Assembly (NCBI GenBank): GCA_903828805.1
Contig: CAIKNO010000274.1
Span: 1 to 34,413 of the forward strand
Length of the DNA: 34,413 bases
Origin: an uncultured Sandaracinus sp.
GTDB taxonomy: Bacteria > Myxococcota_A > Polyangia > Polyangiales > Sandaracinaceae
Direction: 5' to 3'
How positions within the stretch are numbered: position 1 is the stretch's first letter; every line of letters starts with the position of its first letter. The translations under genes and the position numbers were made by a program. Of this stretch, positions 1-10,239 are shown piece after piece. Below the pieces are notes generated by a model, which saw nothing but the letters and a program-made list of their open reading frames with translations, was not told the origin of the DNA and did not search any database.

Positions 1-1
1 C

Positions 2-475
2 GCGAGCGGCTCCTCCGGCCCGGCCTTCGGCGGGGCGTCCGGCCCGCCACAGAGGCCGGCAGGGACCAACCCGGGCGGCATGATCGGGCGCTTCATCCGG
101 GAGGAGGACGCGCGCATGGCGGCCTCGGCCTACCGCGGGCCGCAGCGGATCGGCGGCCAAGACGAGAACGCCGTGCGGATCACCGAGGAGCTGCTCGAGC
201 GACTGCCGGCCGCGGAAGACGGCCCGGACGGCCCGTGTCGCGACGCGCTGAATCTTCGTGAAGCGACGGGCCAGGCGGGCGATGACGCGGAGCGGGCCGA
301 TTTCATGGCGTCGTGCCGCGCGCTTCCGCCGCTGCAGCAGCGCTGCCTGAGTCCCACCTACCAGCGGGCGAACTACGACGAGTGCACCCGCGCGACGACC
401 GCGATGCTCCGCGACGTGTCGGCCCAGACCGGCATCGACTTCGAGCATCCCGAGCGCGGACCCGCGGGACGCTGA
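2..475 (+). CDS. Hypothetical protein, C-terminal part (5' end outside window)
   Basis: The frame is open from the left edge of the window to a TGA at 473-475, so the gene very probably begins upstream. An internal ATG at 80 is the first one seen but need not be the start. The first ~26 visible residues are rich in Gly, Ser and Pro, like a linker after a signal peptide or lipobox. The rest is polar and probably helical, with four cysteines (in CRDAL, ASCRAL, QRCLS and DECTR) that could form disulfides in an exported protein. No family is recognised. It converges on the NtrX-like regulator gene across a 34-bp gap that holds a short GC hairpin. The reading frame is reasonably secure; the function is unknown. 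Confidence 0.6.
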   Translation, partial: ASGSSGPAFGGASGPPQRPAGTNPGGMIGRFIREEDARMAASAYRGPQRIGGQDENAVRITEELLERLPAAEDGPDGPCRDALNLREATGQAGDDAERADFMASCRALPPLQQRCLSPTYQRANYDECTRATTAMLRDVSAQTGIDFEHPERGPAGR

Positions 476-487
476 GGCCTTCGGCGT

Positions 488-505
488 CGGCCCGCCTCCG
501 GGCCG
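488..505. terminator. GC hairpin between convergent genes
   Basis: CGGCCC at 488-493 pairs perfectly with GGGCCG at 500-505 around a 6-nt loop. It lies in the short gap between two convergent stop codons (473-475 and 510-512). There is no T-tract on either side, so intrinsic termination is uncertain. In GC-rich genomes such T-less hairpins often mark 3' ends. Confidence 0.3.
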
Positions 506-509
506 CACG

Positions 510-1907
510 TCAGTCGTCCGAAGGGGCGTCGCCGACGGGGTCGCCGCCCTCGCGGCGAATCCCGAGCGCTCTCATCTTCTTGTAGAGGTGGCTCCGCTCG
601 AGTCCGAGGTCGGCCGCGGTGCGCGTGATGTGCCCGCGATGGTGCTCGAGCGCCCGCAGCAAGAGGCCACGCTCGGCCTCGTGCACCATCTCCTCGAGAG
701 GCGTCCCCGGGCGGTAGTGCCCGGACCCTTGTCCGGCGCCCAGGCTGCCCGCGTGCGCGCGCACGTCGGCCTCGTGCACGACCTGCCCGGGCACCAGGAT
801 CACGAGCCGCTCCACGACGTTCCGGAGCTCGCGAACGTTGCCCGGGAACGCGCATCGGCCGAGGGCGAGCAGGGCCCCTTCGCTGAAGCTCTTGCCACGA
901 CGGTCGTTGGCCGCGCACGAGAGGCGAAGGAAGTGCGCCGCGAGCAACGGGATGTCCTCGACGCGCTCCCCCAGGCTCGGCACCCGGATGGGCACCACGT
1001 GCAGCCGGTCGAAGAGGTCGGCCCGGAAGCGTCCCTCCTCGATCTCCTTCTTCAACGGCTTGTTCGTCGCGGCCACCACGCGCACGTCCACGGGGATCAC
1101 CCCGCTGCCACCGACGCGCTCGATCTCCCCCTCCTGCAACACGCGGAGCAGCTTCGCTTGCATGGGCAGCGGCATGTCGCCGACCTCGTCGAGGAAGAGC
1201 GTCCCCTTGGTGGCCCGCTCGAACTTTCCCCGCCTGGCCCGCGTCGCCCCGGTGAACGCGCCCGCCTCGTGCCCGAAGAGTTCGCTCTCGATGAGCTCGC
1301 TCGGCACCGCCGCGCAGTTCAGCTTCTCGAAGGGGCCGCGCGCCCGCCTCGACCCGCGATGGACCGCCTCCGCGACGAGCTCCTTGCCCGTGCCCCGCTC
1401 GCCGAGGATGAGCACGTTGGCGTTCGCGCTCGCGGCCAGCACGATCTGCTCCTGCAGCGCCCGCATCGGCGCGCTCTGGCCGAGCATCGCCGAGGGGTGA
1501 CCTGCACGCTCCCGCAAGGCCGCGTTCTCGCGGGCGAGGCTCGTGAACGCCAGCGCGCGCTCGAGCGAGAGCAGCAGCCTCTCGGTCCCGATCGGCTTCT
1601 CCAGAAAATCGTGGGCCCCCAGGCGCGTCGCCTGCACCGCGGTCTCGATCGTTCCCTGCCCGCTCATCACGAGGATCGGGGCCTCGACGCCCGCCTCGCG
1701 GAGGCTTCGCAAGAGCGACAGGCCGTCCGTGCCGGGCATGTTCACGTCGAGGAGGTACGCGTCGTAGGCGCGGACGCCGGCCTTCTCGAGGGCGATGGCG
1801 GCGCTGCCCGCCACGTCCACGTCGTAGTCCTCGACGCGCAGCGCGCGGGCGAGCGAGGACAGGATGTTCTTCTCGTCGTCGACGACGAGCACGGCCGCTC
1901 TGGACAT
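510..1907 (-). CDS. NtrX-like sigma-54-dependent response regulator
   Basis: This 465-residue enhancer-binding regulator would activate sigma-54 RNA polymerase after phosphorylation. The receiver domain (~1-120) has acidic DDE residues at 10-12, phospho-acceptor Asp54 (LLDVNMPG) and Lys104. The AAA+ domain (~140-370) has Walker A GERGTGKE (169-176), the sigma-54 contact loop GAFTGA (216-221) and Walker B FLDE (238-241). The C-terminal Fis-type helix-turn-helix ends in SHLYKKMRALGI, wording typical of NtrX. Two departures from the usual EBP consensus are Arg for Ser in Walker A and DLFDRL where DLYYRL is expected. An AGGAA lies just before the ATG. It starts 50 bp after the stop of the NtrC-like gene, so the two are probably cotranscribed. 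No cognate histidine kinase is present in the window. The family is certain; the NtrX label is an inference from the C-terminal motif. Confidence 0.93.
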   Translation of the reverse strand: MSRAAVLVVDDEKNILSSLARALRVEDYDVDVAGSAAIALEKAGVRAYDAYLLDVNMPGTDGLSLLRSLREAGVEAPILVMSGQGTIETAVQATRLGAHDFLEKPIGTERLLLSLERALAFTSLARENAALRERAGHPSAMLGQSAPMRALQEQIVLAASANANVLILGERGTGKELVAEAVHRGSRRARGPFEKLNCAAVPSELIESELFGHEAGAFTGATRARRGKFERATKGTLFLDEVGDMPLPMQAKLLRVLQEGEIERVGGSGVIPVDVRVVAATNKPLKKEIEEGRFRADLFDRLHVVPIRVPSLGERVEDIPLLAAHFLRLSCAANDRRGKSFSEGALLALGRCAFPGNVRELRNVVERLVILVPGQVVHEADVRAHAGSLGAGQGSGHYRPGTPLEEMVHEAERGLLLRALEHHRGHITRTAADLGLERSHLYKKMRALGIRREGGDPVGDAPSDD

Positions 1908-1957
1908 GGTTCCTCACGCGGACCCGGGACGGCGAGAGCGCGCGCCCGGACGACCGC

Positions 1958-3400
<1,443 letters not shown>

Positions 3401-3408
3401 GGACACCG

Positions 3409-4917
3409 TCAATCGGACACCGGAATGCAGCCGCGCTCGCCGCCCGAAACGTCGGCCGGGCGATCCCCCGGGAGCCCGGAGCAGAAGAAGACACTCACCT
3501 CCGCGACGTTCGGCGCACCGGCGACGAGCTCCGCGCGGCCCCCGCCGACGCTGCGGCCACGCAGCATCGCGACGGTCGTGCCGAGCCCGGCGCCGGCACG
3601 CGGAGTCGAGGAGACGCTCTCCGCATGCACGCTGCCGAGCGCCGCCAGTCGCCCCGCCTGCCCTTGCAGGGCGTGCACGGCACCCGCGCCCGCGACGCCG
3701 CGGGAGGTGGCGCGCGGCGCGCCGATCGCGAGATCTCCGACTCCATCGTCGTCGAGGTCGCCCACGGCGAGCGCCGCGCCGAACGCGATCCCCTCCGCGC
3801 AGGCGGCGGGGTCGGCCACGTCGGCGCACGCGATGCGCACGGTGGACACCGGTTGCCCGGCCGCGCCGCAGGCCGGCGTTGCGCCGCCGAGGAGCGCGGT
3901 GCCGTCGAACACGTCGACCGCGTCGTCCCCGCCCACCCCGGGCGCCGCGCCCCCCGCGCGTCCGACCGCGAGGTCGGGCACCCCGTCGCCGTCGAGGTCG
4001 CCGAGCGCGAGCGCCGAGCCCCAGCCGGACATCCCCTCGAGGCACGCGCGCAAGACCGGGCTCACCCCCGCGGCCCCCGCGACGAGCGTGCCGACGAGGA
4101 CCCGCTCGGGGCTGCCTTGAGCCCAGGCCGCGAACATCACGCTGGAGGGGTCGAGCACGGCGACCGCGAGCCCAGCGCCGAGCCTGGCCTCCGGGGGGAG
4201 CGAGGCCGCACCGAGGTCGAGCCGCTCCAGCGCCGCGCTGCCCGAGGCGAGGCGGTAGACCGCGCCGCCGCCGGACGCCTCGGGGGCGCCGAAGAGGGCC
4301 ACGCCGGCGGGATGCTCGGCGGGCGCGCCCGTCGTCTCGTCCCGCGTGCCGATGCCCACGCTGGAGGCCCCGAGCCCCTCTCCGGGCAGACCTGCGACGC
4401 TCTGGAAGTTGGGCAGCTGATCCTCGCATCGGATCTGCACCTGGCCGGTCACGCTCGCCGGGACCGCGACGCAGCCGTGAAAGGTCGCCCCGCCCGGGAT
4501 GGACCATCCAGGGAAGGCCGCGATGCTGACCCCGCTGCCGGCGCTGCAATCGCCCGAGTCGCAGCCCGCGAAGGCGATCCCGTCCCCGAGCCGCATCGAG
4601 GCGGCCTGCGGCTCGCCATCGAACCCGAACAGGACACGGAAGCCCGAGCCCTCCCCCGTCCCCGGCCCCCCGCTGACGGCGAGCCGCGAGACCCGGAGCC
4701 CCCGGACCGTCGCGTCCACCGTCGAGAGGGAACTCCCGAACGCGCCTGCCCCCGCGGAGACCCCGCGGACCACGAAGACCGGCGCGTCGTCGCGGAACCC
4801 CGGGAACGGCGTCGGGTCGCACGCCGACACCCCGAGCGCCGAGGCCACGACGAGCGCGGCGCGCCGCACGCGCGGCACCGCCGACGAGAAGACCGCGGAG
4901 AAGGACGCAGCGCGCAT
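3409..4917 (-). CDS. FG-GAP repeat lipoprotein
   Basis: This is a predicted exported lipoprotein of 502 residues. An N-terminal basic/hydrophobic signal ends in a lipobox with acceptor Cys33 (LGVSAC). The body is rich in Gly, Ala, Val and Asp and contains integrin-alpha-like FG-GAP units. Two have clear calcium-loop motifs, [15 protein letters not shown] and [15 protein letters not shown]; a weaker third ends [12 protein letters not shown]. Such repeats build a beta-propeller that binds ligands outside the cell. Several cysteines suggest disulfides. The ATG at 4917 is preceded by a strong GGGGAGG site, and the stop of the upstream PEGA gene is only 2 bp away, so the genes are in one transcript. 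An exact ligand or adhesive role cannot be read from sequence. Confidence 0.88.
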   Translation of the reverse strand: MRAASFSAVFSSAVPRVRRAALVVASALGVSACDPTPFPGFRDDAPVFVVRGVSAGAGAFGSSLSTVDATVRGLRVSRLAVSGGPGTGEGSGFRVLFGFDGEPQAASMRLGDGIAFAGCDSGDCSAGSGVSIAAFPGWSIPGGATFHGCVAVPASVTGQVQIRCEDQLPNFQSVAGLPGEGLGASSVGIGTRDETTGAPAEHPAGVALFGAPEASGGGAVYRLASGSAALERLDLGAASLPPEARLGAGLAVAVLDPSSVMFAAWAQGSPERVLVGTLVAGAAGVSPVLRACLEGMSGWGSALALGDLDGDGVPDLAVGRAGGAAPGVGGDDAVDVFDGTALLGGATPACGAAGQPVSTVRIACADVADPAACAEGIAFGAALAVGDLDDDGVGDLAIGAPRATSRGVAGAGAVHALQGQAGRLAALGSVHAESVSSTPRAGAGLGTTVAMLRGRSVGGGRAELVAGAPNVAEVSVFFCSGLPGDRPADVSGGERGCIPVSD

Positions 4918-4919
4918 GA

Positions 4920-6539
4920 TCAGAACCTCCCCGTGAGCGCGACCCCGAGCCCACCGGCGCGCGGCTCGACGAGCGGCGCGAGCGCCCAGTCGCGCGGCTC
5001 GAGCACCGTGCCTTCCGACGGGGGCAGGGGGTCGTACAAGGCGTAGTAGAGCGAGAGGGCCCCGAGGATCCCGGCGAGCCCGAACGCGCCGTCGGCGCCG
5101 ATGGTCAGGTAGAACCCCTGATCGATCCGGGGATCCGACGTCGCCAGCACCCCCGCATCGCGGTCGAGCTGGAGCCCCCGACGGAACTCGTCGGCGACGA
5201 CGCCGAGGGCCACCCCCGCCCCCGCCGCGAGCACCCCGAACACGCCCGTGACCCACGCAGCGCTCCGGTTCACGTCGGGCCGGAGGCGGACCCGCACCGG
5301 CGTCAGCTGGCCGCGCTGCACCTCGATGGCGCGCGACCACGTCTTCATGCCGTTCGATTCGACCCGGAGCGCGTGCGGTCCCGCGGGCACGTCGCCCTCC
5401 CACGGCACCGCCCCCACGCGCTCGCCGTCGATGGAGACCCATCCCCCCGCGGTGCTCGCGAGCACCCGCACCCGACCGAAGGCGACCCGCGCCAGGTCCA
5501 CCCTCAACGGGCTGACCCTGCCGACCTGCACGTCCACCTCGCGCTCGACGGCGGCGTAGCCCGGGCGCTCGACCCACACCCGGTGGGAACCGACCGGCAG
5601 CGGGCCCTCGAACGGCGTCTGTCCGCGCGCGCCGATGCTCCGGTCGTCGATGAACACGTCCGCGCCCGGCGGCTCGGTCACGACCCGGACGTAGCCGAGG
5701 AACTCGCCCTGGCTGAGGTTGACCACGACGACGTAGACCTTGCCCGGCTCGATGGTCACGTCTTGCTCGGCGACGTTGAAATCGGAGTGCTGGATGCGAA
5801 GCCGGTACGCCCCCTGCTCGAGGGTCGCGGAGTACGGGGAGTAGCCCCGCGCCACCTCACGGCCTCCCGCATCGACGACGGTCACGGTCGCACCGACGGG
5901 CGTCGTGCGCACCGAGACGAGGGACTTGAAGTCGCGCGGAAGATCCGCCGGCGTCGAGGCCGTCGGCGTGCCCGAGGGAGGGGGGCTCGATGCGACGTCG
6001 GGGGGGCCTTGCCCCTCGTCGGCAGGGGCCGGTGCGGGGGCCGTGTTCGCCTCCGACGGCGCCTCCTCGGGGACCACGACCGCCCCCGTCGGGCCGGGCT
6101 CGCCCGACGCCGCGGCGCCCTCGGCCGGCGCACGCTCCGGCGCGCCCGACGAGGGCGGGTCCGCGGTGCCTGCGGTGCGTGACGCATCGAGCGCCAGCTG
6201 CAGGCGGCCGACGCGCCGTTCGACCGCCGCGCGATCGCTGGCGCGCGGATCGCTCGCCAGATACCGGCCGAAGTACGTGATCGCCCGGTCCGGGCTGCCC
6301 GCGTTCTCGAACGCGACCGCCGCGTTGTACAGGAATGCGCTGAAGGGCTCGGCGGCATACGCCGCCTCGAACTCCGAGGCCGCCATCAGGAAGCGCCCCT
6401 GGAGGTAGTACGCCTGACCCTGCTCCATCCGCGCGCGCGCGACTTCGATCGAAGGCCGCTCGGCCTGGGCCATCACGACCCCCGGCACCGCCACCAGGAT
6501 TCCCCACGAGCACAGCCACGAGAGCCAACACGCGCGCAT
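4920..6539 (-). CDS. Exported TPR/PEGA-domain protein with two C-terminal membrane segments
   Basis: This protein has 539 residues. A signal peptide (ending near VVMAQ) leads into a TPR-like helical region (~25-120; [12 protein letters not shown] and [10 protein letters not shown] motifs). A Pro/Ala/Ser-rich linker follows (~120-200). Three tandem PEGA domains come next (~205-422), recognised by [21 protein letters not shown] and [12 protein letters not shown] plus the LPVGSHRV-type turn. Two hydrophobic helices follow (~427-453 and ~474-500). PEGA domains are small beta folds thought to act at surfaces or in the periplasm as binding or spacer modules. The TPR half suggests a partner protein. 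The CAT for the ATG start is at 6537-6539, directly before the signal peptide. It precedes the FG-GAP lipoprotein by 2 bp. No enzymatic motif is present. Confidence 0.88.
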   Translation of the reverse strand: MRACWLSWLCSWGILVAVPGVVMAQAERPSIEVARARMEQGQAYYLQGRFLMAASEFEAAYAAEPFSAFLYNAAVAFENAGSPDRAITYFGRYLASDPRASDRAAVERRVGRLQLALDASRTAGTADPPSSGAPERAPAEGAAASGEPGPTGAVVVPEEAPSEANTAPAPAPADEGQGPPDVASSPPPSGTPTASTPADLPRDFKSLVSVRTTPVGATVTVVDAGGREVARGYSPYSATLEQGAYRLRIQHSDFNVAEQDVTIEPGKVYVVVVNLSQGEFLGYVRVVTEPPGADVFIDDRSIGARGQTPFEGPLPVGSHRVWVERPGYAAVEREVDVQVGRVSPLRVDLARVAFGRVRVLASTAGGWVSIDGERVGAVPWEGDVPAGPHALRVESNGMKTWSRAIEVQRGQLTPVRVRLRPDVNRSAAWVTGVFGVLAAGAGVALGVVADEFRRGLQLDRDAGVLATSDPRIDQGFYLTIGADGAFGLAGILGALSLYYALYDPLPPSEGTVLEPRDWALAPLVEPRAGGLGVALTGRF

Positions 6540-6586
6540 CGATGCACCCCGCCGAGGGGCGTAGCATACGCCCTGCGCCCGCGCGG

Positions 6587-7024
6587 TCAGTCGATGATCG
6601 CGAAACGCAGCGCGCGGCGCTCCTCGCCGCGGAGGATCACCAGATCCAGCTCGCTCGCGACGCGCAGACTCGTCCACGCCGTGTAGGCGTCCTCGGGGCG
6701 CTCGATGCCCTGGCCGTTGACGGCCACCAGCGTGTCGCCCGGGAGCAGATCGATGCCCTCGAAGAGCGCCTCGTCGTGCAGGGCCGTCAAGCGGAACCCG
6801 ACGAAGTGGCCGTCGCGCACGTCCGCCGCGGTCTCGACCGTCTGCAGGAAGCGCCCGAGGCCGCCCTCGAGCACCGCGTCCAGGGCGGCACGACGGATGA
6901 CGCTCTGATGGGCCACCACGGGCGGGGGAGGGGCGGCCTCGACCGGCGCCTGAGGTGCGGGCCGCGGAGCCGCGCCGCACGCAGTGAGGGAGAGCGCGAA
7001 CGCCGCACGAACGATGGGACGCAT
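6587..7024 (-). CDS. Small PDZ-domain lipoprotein (GspC-like C-terminal fold)
   Basis: This is a 145-residue predicted lipoprotein. The signal sequence MRPIVRAAFALSLTAC gives lipobox Cys16, followed by a Pro/Ala linker. The C-terminal ~95 residues look like the PDZ domain found in the type II secretion protein GspC: a FVGFRL strand, then IDLLPGDTLVAVNGQGI (the PDZ 'GD.I..VNG' turn) and a closing ELDLVILRG strand. The transmembrane helix and homology region of full GspC are absent, so it is not GspC itself. It sits between thymidylate kinase (65 bp upstream) and the TPR/PEGA gene (47 bp downstream) on the same strand. A role in envelope protein binding is likely; the partner is unknown. The start is chosen at the methionine of the signal peptide. 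Confidence 0.82.
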   Translation of the reverse strand: MRPIVRAAFALSLTACGAAPRPAPQAPVEAAPPPPVVAHQSVIRRAALDAVLEGGLGRFLQTVETAADVRDGHFVGFRLTALHDEALFEGIDLLPGDTLVAVNGQGIERPEDAYTAWTSLRVASELDLVILRGEERRALRFAIID

Positions 7025-7089
7025 TCCCCGTCGGTTATCAGGAAGGCCCGGCCGGGTCCAGACATCGGCCGCCCCGACGCGGCGAGGGC

Positions 7090-7737
7090 TCACGCGCCGA
7101 CGACGCGGAGGGTCTCTTCCAGGATCTCGCGGGCGACCTCCTCGACGGGCCGGTGGGCGTCGATCCACACGATCCGCTCCCCGGGGAAGTGCGCCCCCAT
7201 GGACCGATAGAAGGCGGCGAGCTGGGACTGCAAACCGCGGTCGTCATAGAGCTCTCGGCCGCCGCGCCGCTCGATCCGCCGGCGTTCCGAGACCTCGTCG
7301 GGCACGTCGAGCACGAGGGTGAGGTCGGGCCTCCGGGCGTGGCGGTTGATCTCCTTGACCCAGTCCACGGTCGCCTGCGCGCCCCCGCCCGTGATCGACT
7401 GGTACGCCACCGACGAGTGGTAGTACCGATCGCTGAGCACCACCGTTCCCTCCCCGCACTGCGGCAGGATCGTCGCGTCGTTGTGATCCATCCGGTCCGC
7501 CGCGAAGAGCAGCGCCATCGTCCGCCAGTCCGGCGCCCGCGGCCCCGTCGGCCCGGGCACGACCAGCCGTCCGGAGAGGATCTGTCGGATCTGCACGCCG
7601 ATGGGGCCGTCGCTCGGCTCGCGGGTGGCGTGCACCGCCCGCCCCGATCGGCGGAGGCTGTCGAAGAGTCGCTTGGTGTGGGTCGTGGTGCCGACCCCGT
7701 CGCCACCCTCGAGCACCACGAACGCCGCGTCGGACAT
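7090..7737 (-). CDS. tmk: Thymidylate kinase with altered P-loop
   Basis: Thymidylate kinase phosphorylates dTMP to dTDP with ATP for DNA synthesis. The protein has 215 residues, a normal length. Family marks include the N-terminal VVLEGGDGVG loop, the DRYYHSSVAYQ segment (the DR(Y/H) motif), a LVLDVPDE strand and a basic lid region (ERRRIERRGG). The oddity is the P-loop: it reads GGDGVGTTTH, with Thr17 (codon ACC) where the ATP-phosphate-binding lysine is normally found. Another basic residue, Lys22 of HTKRL, lies five residues later. There is no Shine-Dalgarno; a TACGGT box lies 6 nt upstream of the ATG, so the message may start at the ATG. It is flanked by envelope-protein genes rather than by replication genes such as holB. 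Confidence 0.88.
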   Translation of the reverse strand: MSDAAFVVLEGGDGVGTTTHTKRLFDSLRRSGRAVHATREPSDGPIGVQIRQILSGRLVVPGPTGPRAPDWRTMALLFAADRMDHNDATILPQCGEGTVVLSDRYYHSSVAYQSITGGGAQATVDWVKEINRHARRPDLTLVLDVPDEVSERRRIERRGGRELYDDRGLQSQLAAFYRSMGAHFPGERIVWIDAHRPVEEVAREILEETLRVVGA

Positions 7738-7743
7738 GACCGC

Positions 7744-7749
7744 ACCGTA
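7744..7749 (-). promoter_or_regulatory. -10-like TACGGT box for possible leaderless tmk transcript
   Basis: Read on the minus strand, TACGGT ends 6 nt before the ATG of tmk. This is the spacing expected when transcription begins at the start codon. No Shine-Dalgarno and no good -35 hexamer are visible. The same hexamer lies before the tetR gene at 21815. Confidence 0.3.
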
Positions 7750-7782
7750 CCAGAGGTCGGGCAGCTCGCCCGCCGAGCGCCC

Positions 7783-10056
7783 TCAGAACTTGTACGTCAC
7801 GCCCGCCCGCGGATAGATCCGGAGGTCGGCCGCGTCCGCGAGGAAGCCGCTGAGCAGTCGGCGGTGGTCCCGCGGCTGGGCCAGCACGCCCTCGAAGAGC
7901 GCCCACACGTTCCAGTTCGGGCTGAGGACGAAATCGACCGCGCCGCCGAGCCGGAGGCGGGCCATCGTCTGACGCTGCGGGTCGCAGGCCAGCCCCGTCG
8001 AGGTGGCGCGGCAGATCTCCTCGCCGGGGATGTCGTGCTCCGAGCTCGCTTCGAGCTCGACGAAAGCGCCGGACTGCCTCGCGGTCGCGGCGTACTCGTC
8101 GCTCGAGACGTCGACCCCGAGCCACAACGAGACCGACGCCACCGGCTCGAGGAGCAGCGAGACCGTGCCCTCGAGCGAGAAGAGCGCGGTGTTCACCGGC
8201 ATGTCGAAGCGGGTCCCCGCACCCGGCCGCGCGACACAGTCCTGCTGGACGCTCCCCGAGCGCACGGTCTGGATGCCGGGCATGACCGGGTCGCCGTCGC
8301 AGTTCGACCACGAAGGCTCCGACAAGCTGACGCTCGGCCCGATGCCTCCACCGAAGCGCGCCTGACCCCCCACGGCGAGCTGCCGGAGGATGCGCGTGCC
8401 GACCCGGACCCGGCCCTCGAACTCCGTGATGCGCCCGAACGTGCGGATCGTGACGCCCGCATCCACCAGCTCGTGAAGGCCGATGCCGAGCCGGAGCTCC
8501 CCGAGGTACGGCCAACCGGTCGACAGGTCGAGCATCGGATGGTTCATCGCGATCGGCAGCGCCGAGTGGGAGGTCCCCTCCGCCGCCTGCTCCTCGCTCG
8601 AGTCCCGCAGCGAGGCCTCGACGGTGAGGCCCGGCCCGAACTCGACCAGGCGCTGCTCGCGGAACGTCTCGTGTCCCGGCGCACGCACCTCGAACACGTG
8701 GTCGCCGACGGGGATTCGCCCTTCGTACGGGACCGCGCCCACGTCGCGTCCGTCGATGCTCAACGTGGCGCCGCCCTCGATGTCCTGCGCGAGGCGAACC
8801 CGAAGCGGCACCGCCATCGGCACGAGCGACAACGAGCGCTCGCAGCGTTCTGCCTGCGCGGCGTCCGGGGCGGTCGAACACGTGAAGCTGACCTCCTCGT
8901 GGCCGGGCGCGCGCACGATGACGGCGTGGGTTCCGGGGTCCGGCTGGTTCACGACGTACGGCGCCGCGCGCTCGTCGCCGTCCACCGTGACCCGCGCTCC
9001 CTGCGGGCTCGTCACCACGATATCGATGCGCCCCGACGGTCCCATCTCGCGCGTCAGCTGCGCGTCGACGCTGCTCGTCTGACCGGCGGCCACCTGCACC
9101 TCGCGGCGGAACGGCAGGTACCCCTCGGCCATGACCTGCACGACGTAGTTGCCGGGGGCGAGGCCCTCCGCCGAGAACGCGCCTTCGGCGAGCTCGCGCC
9201 CGTTCACCCGGACGCGGGCCGCCCCGACGTCGGTGATGACGGCGATGGTCCCGGTCGTGGGCGCGACCGACGCCCGACGGAGCTGCGCCGTCACGGACGC
9301 CCGCTGCCCCGCCTGCACGAGTACCTGCGCGGCATACGGCTGCAGCTCCGTGCCCGCGGGGCGGATCTCGAGCTGGTGCATCCCGGCCGGCACGTCGTCG
9401 AGGACGGTCGTCGTGGCGCCGACGGGGCGTCCGTCGAGGAAGATCGGCGCGCCTTGCTCGTCCGCGGCCACCAGGATGGAGCCCGTGCGGGGGGCCTCCC
9501 GCTCGAGCATCGCCGCGACCCGGACGACCTGCCCTCCCTGCACGTCCACCCATTGCTGGAACGGCCTGAAGCCGTCCCGCTGGATCTCGACCTGATGGCG
9601 CCCCGGCGGGAGGTTCTCGACCCGCAGGGGCATGGCCCCGAGCGTGCCGCCGCCCACGGGCTGCCCGTCGATGCGCACCGTCGCGCCGCGGGCATCGTCG
9701 TTGGCCGACGCCACCTCGATCACCCCGAGCGCCCGGAGCACGGCGCGAAATGTCTCCCGACGCCGCGCCACGCTGACGCCCAGCCGCGCCTCTTCGAAGT
9801 TGGGAAGCCGGAAGATGAGCGTGTGAGGGCCGGGCACGACCCTCGCCGCAGGGATGGGCGTGACGCCGAGCGCGGGCCCCTCGGTGCTGTCGAGAAAGAC
9901 CTGCGCGCCGGGGGGAACCGACTCGATGTTCACGGGGACTTCCCGCTGCGCCGAAGCGCGCGACGGCAGCCCCGCGAACGAGCACGCGAAGGCCAAGGCC
10001 ACCGCCGAGAACGCACACAGGCTGCGCCGACTCCCACGAGCACACGACAACGTCAT
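7783..10056 (-). CDS. Six-PEGA-domain exported protein with predicted C-terminal beta-barrel
   Basis: This 757-residue protein is made of repeats. After a signal peptide (ending SRASA, ~residue 36) come six consecutive PEGA-type units. Landmarks are VPPGAQVFLD, GATVRIDGQPVG, GAPIFLDGRPVG, GAARVRVNGRELA, GARVTVDGDE and GATLSIDGRDVG, each followed by a Pro-Gly-His/Asn turn (PPGRHQVE, APGNYVV, PVGDHVFE). The last ~260 residues alternate hydrophobic and polar residues and end RAGVTYKF; a terminal Phe is typical of outer-membrane beta-barrels. The likely topology is periplasmic PEGA arms attached to a membrane barrel. The start at 10056 follows a clear GGAGG; an upstream ATG at 10128 would spoil the signal peptide. 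A candidate promoter lies at 10099-10128. It is the first gene of the colinear run down to 510. No enzyme motif is seen. Confidence 0.87.
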   Translation of the reverse strand: MTLSCARGSRRSLCAFSAVALAFACSFAGLPSRASAQREVPVNIESVPPGAQVFLDSTEGPALGVTPIPAARVVPGPHTLIFRLPNFEEARLGVSVARRRETFRAVLRALGVIEVASANDDARGATVRIDGQPVGGGTLGAMPLRVENLPPGRHQVEIQRDGFRPFQQWVDVQGGQVVRVAAMLEREAPRTGSILVAADEQGAPIFLDGRPVGATTTVLDDVPAGMHQLEIRPAGTELQPYAAQVLVQAGQRASVTAQLRRASVAPTTGTIAVITDVGAARVRVNGRELAEGAFSAEGLAPGNYVVQVMAEGYLPFRREVQVAAGQTSSVDAQLTREMGPSGRIDIVVTSPQGARVTVDGDERAAPYVVNQPDPGTHAVIVRAPGHEEVSFTCSTAPDAAQAERCERSLSLVPMAVPLRVRLAQDIEGGATLSIDGRDVGAVPYEGRIPVGDHVFEVRAPGHETFREQRLVEFGPGLTVEASLRDSSEEQAAEGTSHSALPIAMNHPMLDLSTGWPYLGELRLGIGLHELVDAGVTIRTFGRITEFEGRVRVGTRILRQLAVGGQARFGGGIGPSVSLSEPSWSNCDGDPVMPGIQTVRSGSVQQDCVARPGAGTRFDMPVNTALFSLEGTVSLLLEPVASVSLWLGVDVSSDEYAATARQSGAFVELEASSEHDIPGEEICRATSTGLACDPQRQTMARLRLGGAVDFVLSPNWNVWALFEGVLAQPRDHRRLLSGFLADAADLRIYPRAGVTYKF

Positions 10057-10098
10057 TCCGCCTCCGAAGTGGCGCGGGGCGGGCCCGGCGCCTCCCCG

Positions 10099-10128
10099 TG
10101 CATAGCCGCAGCGCACCCCGAAGATCAA
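10099..10128 (-). promoter_or_regulatory. Candidate sigma-70-type promoter for the PEGA/barrel gene
   Basis: On the minus strand, TTGATC (10123-10128) and TATGCA (10099-10104) are separated by 18 bp. Transcription would start near 10092, giving a ~35-nt leader that contains the GGAGG before the ATG at 10056. The match is moderate and unproven. Confidence 0.35.
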
Positions 10129-10239
10129 GCGAAGGGGGCGCCTCGCCGCGACTCGCTGGACCTGCCTCGAGGACAGTTCGCCGGCGCCTCCCGGGCGGAA
10201 GACAAGCCTTCTCGAGGGCCTCGCCCCGAGGACGCGGAC

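Noticed and set aside
3401-4954. N-terminal extension of the NtrC-like regulator up to 4954 (998 residues)
   Set aside because: It overlaps the FG-GAP lipoprotein in another frame and is Arg/Gly-rich. The receiver domain begins at the methionine at 3400.
6587-7024. Type II secretion system gene gspC
   Set aside because: Only the PDZ fold resembles GspC. It is a short lipoprotein without the transmembrane helix or HR domain, and no other gsp gene is nearby.
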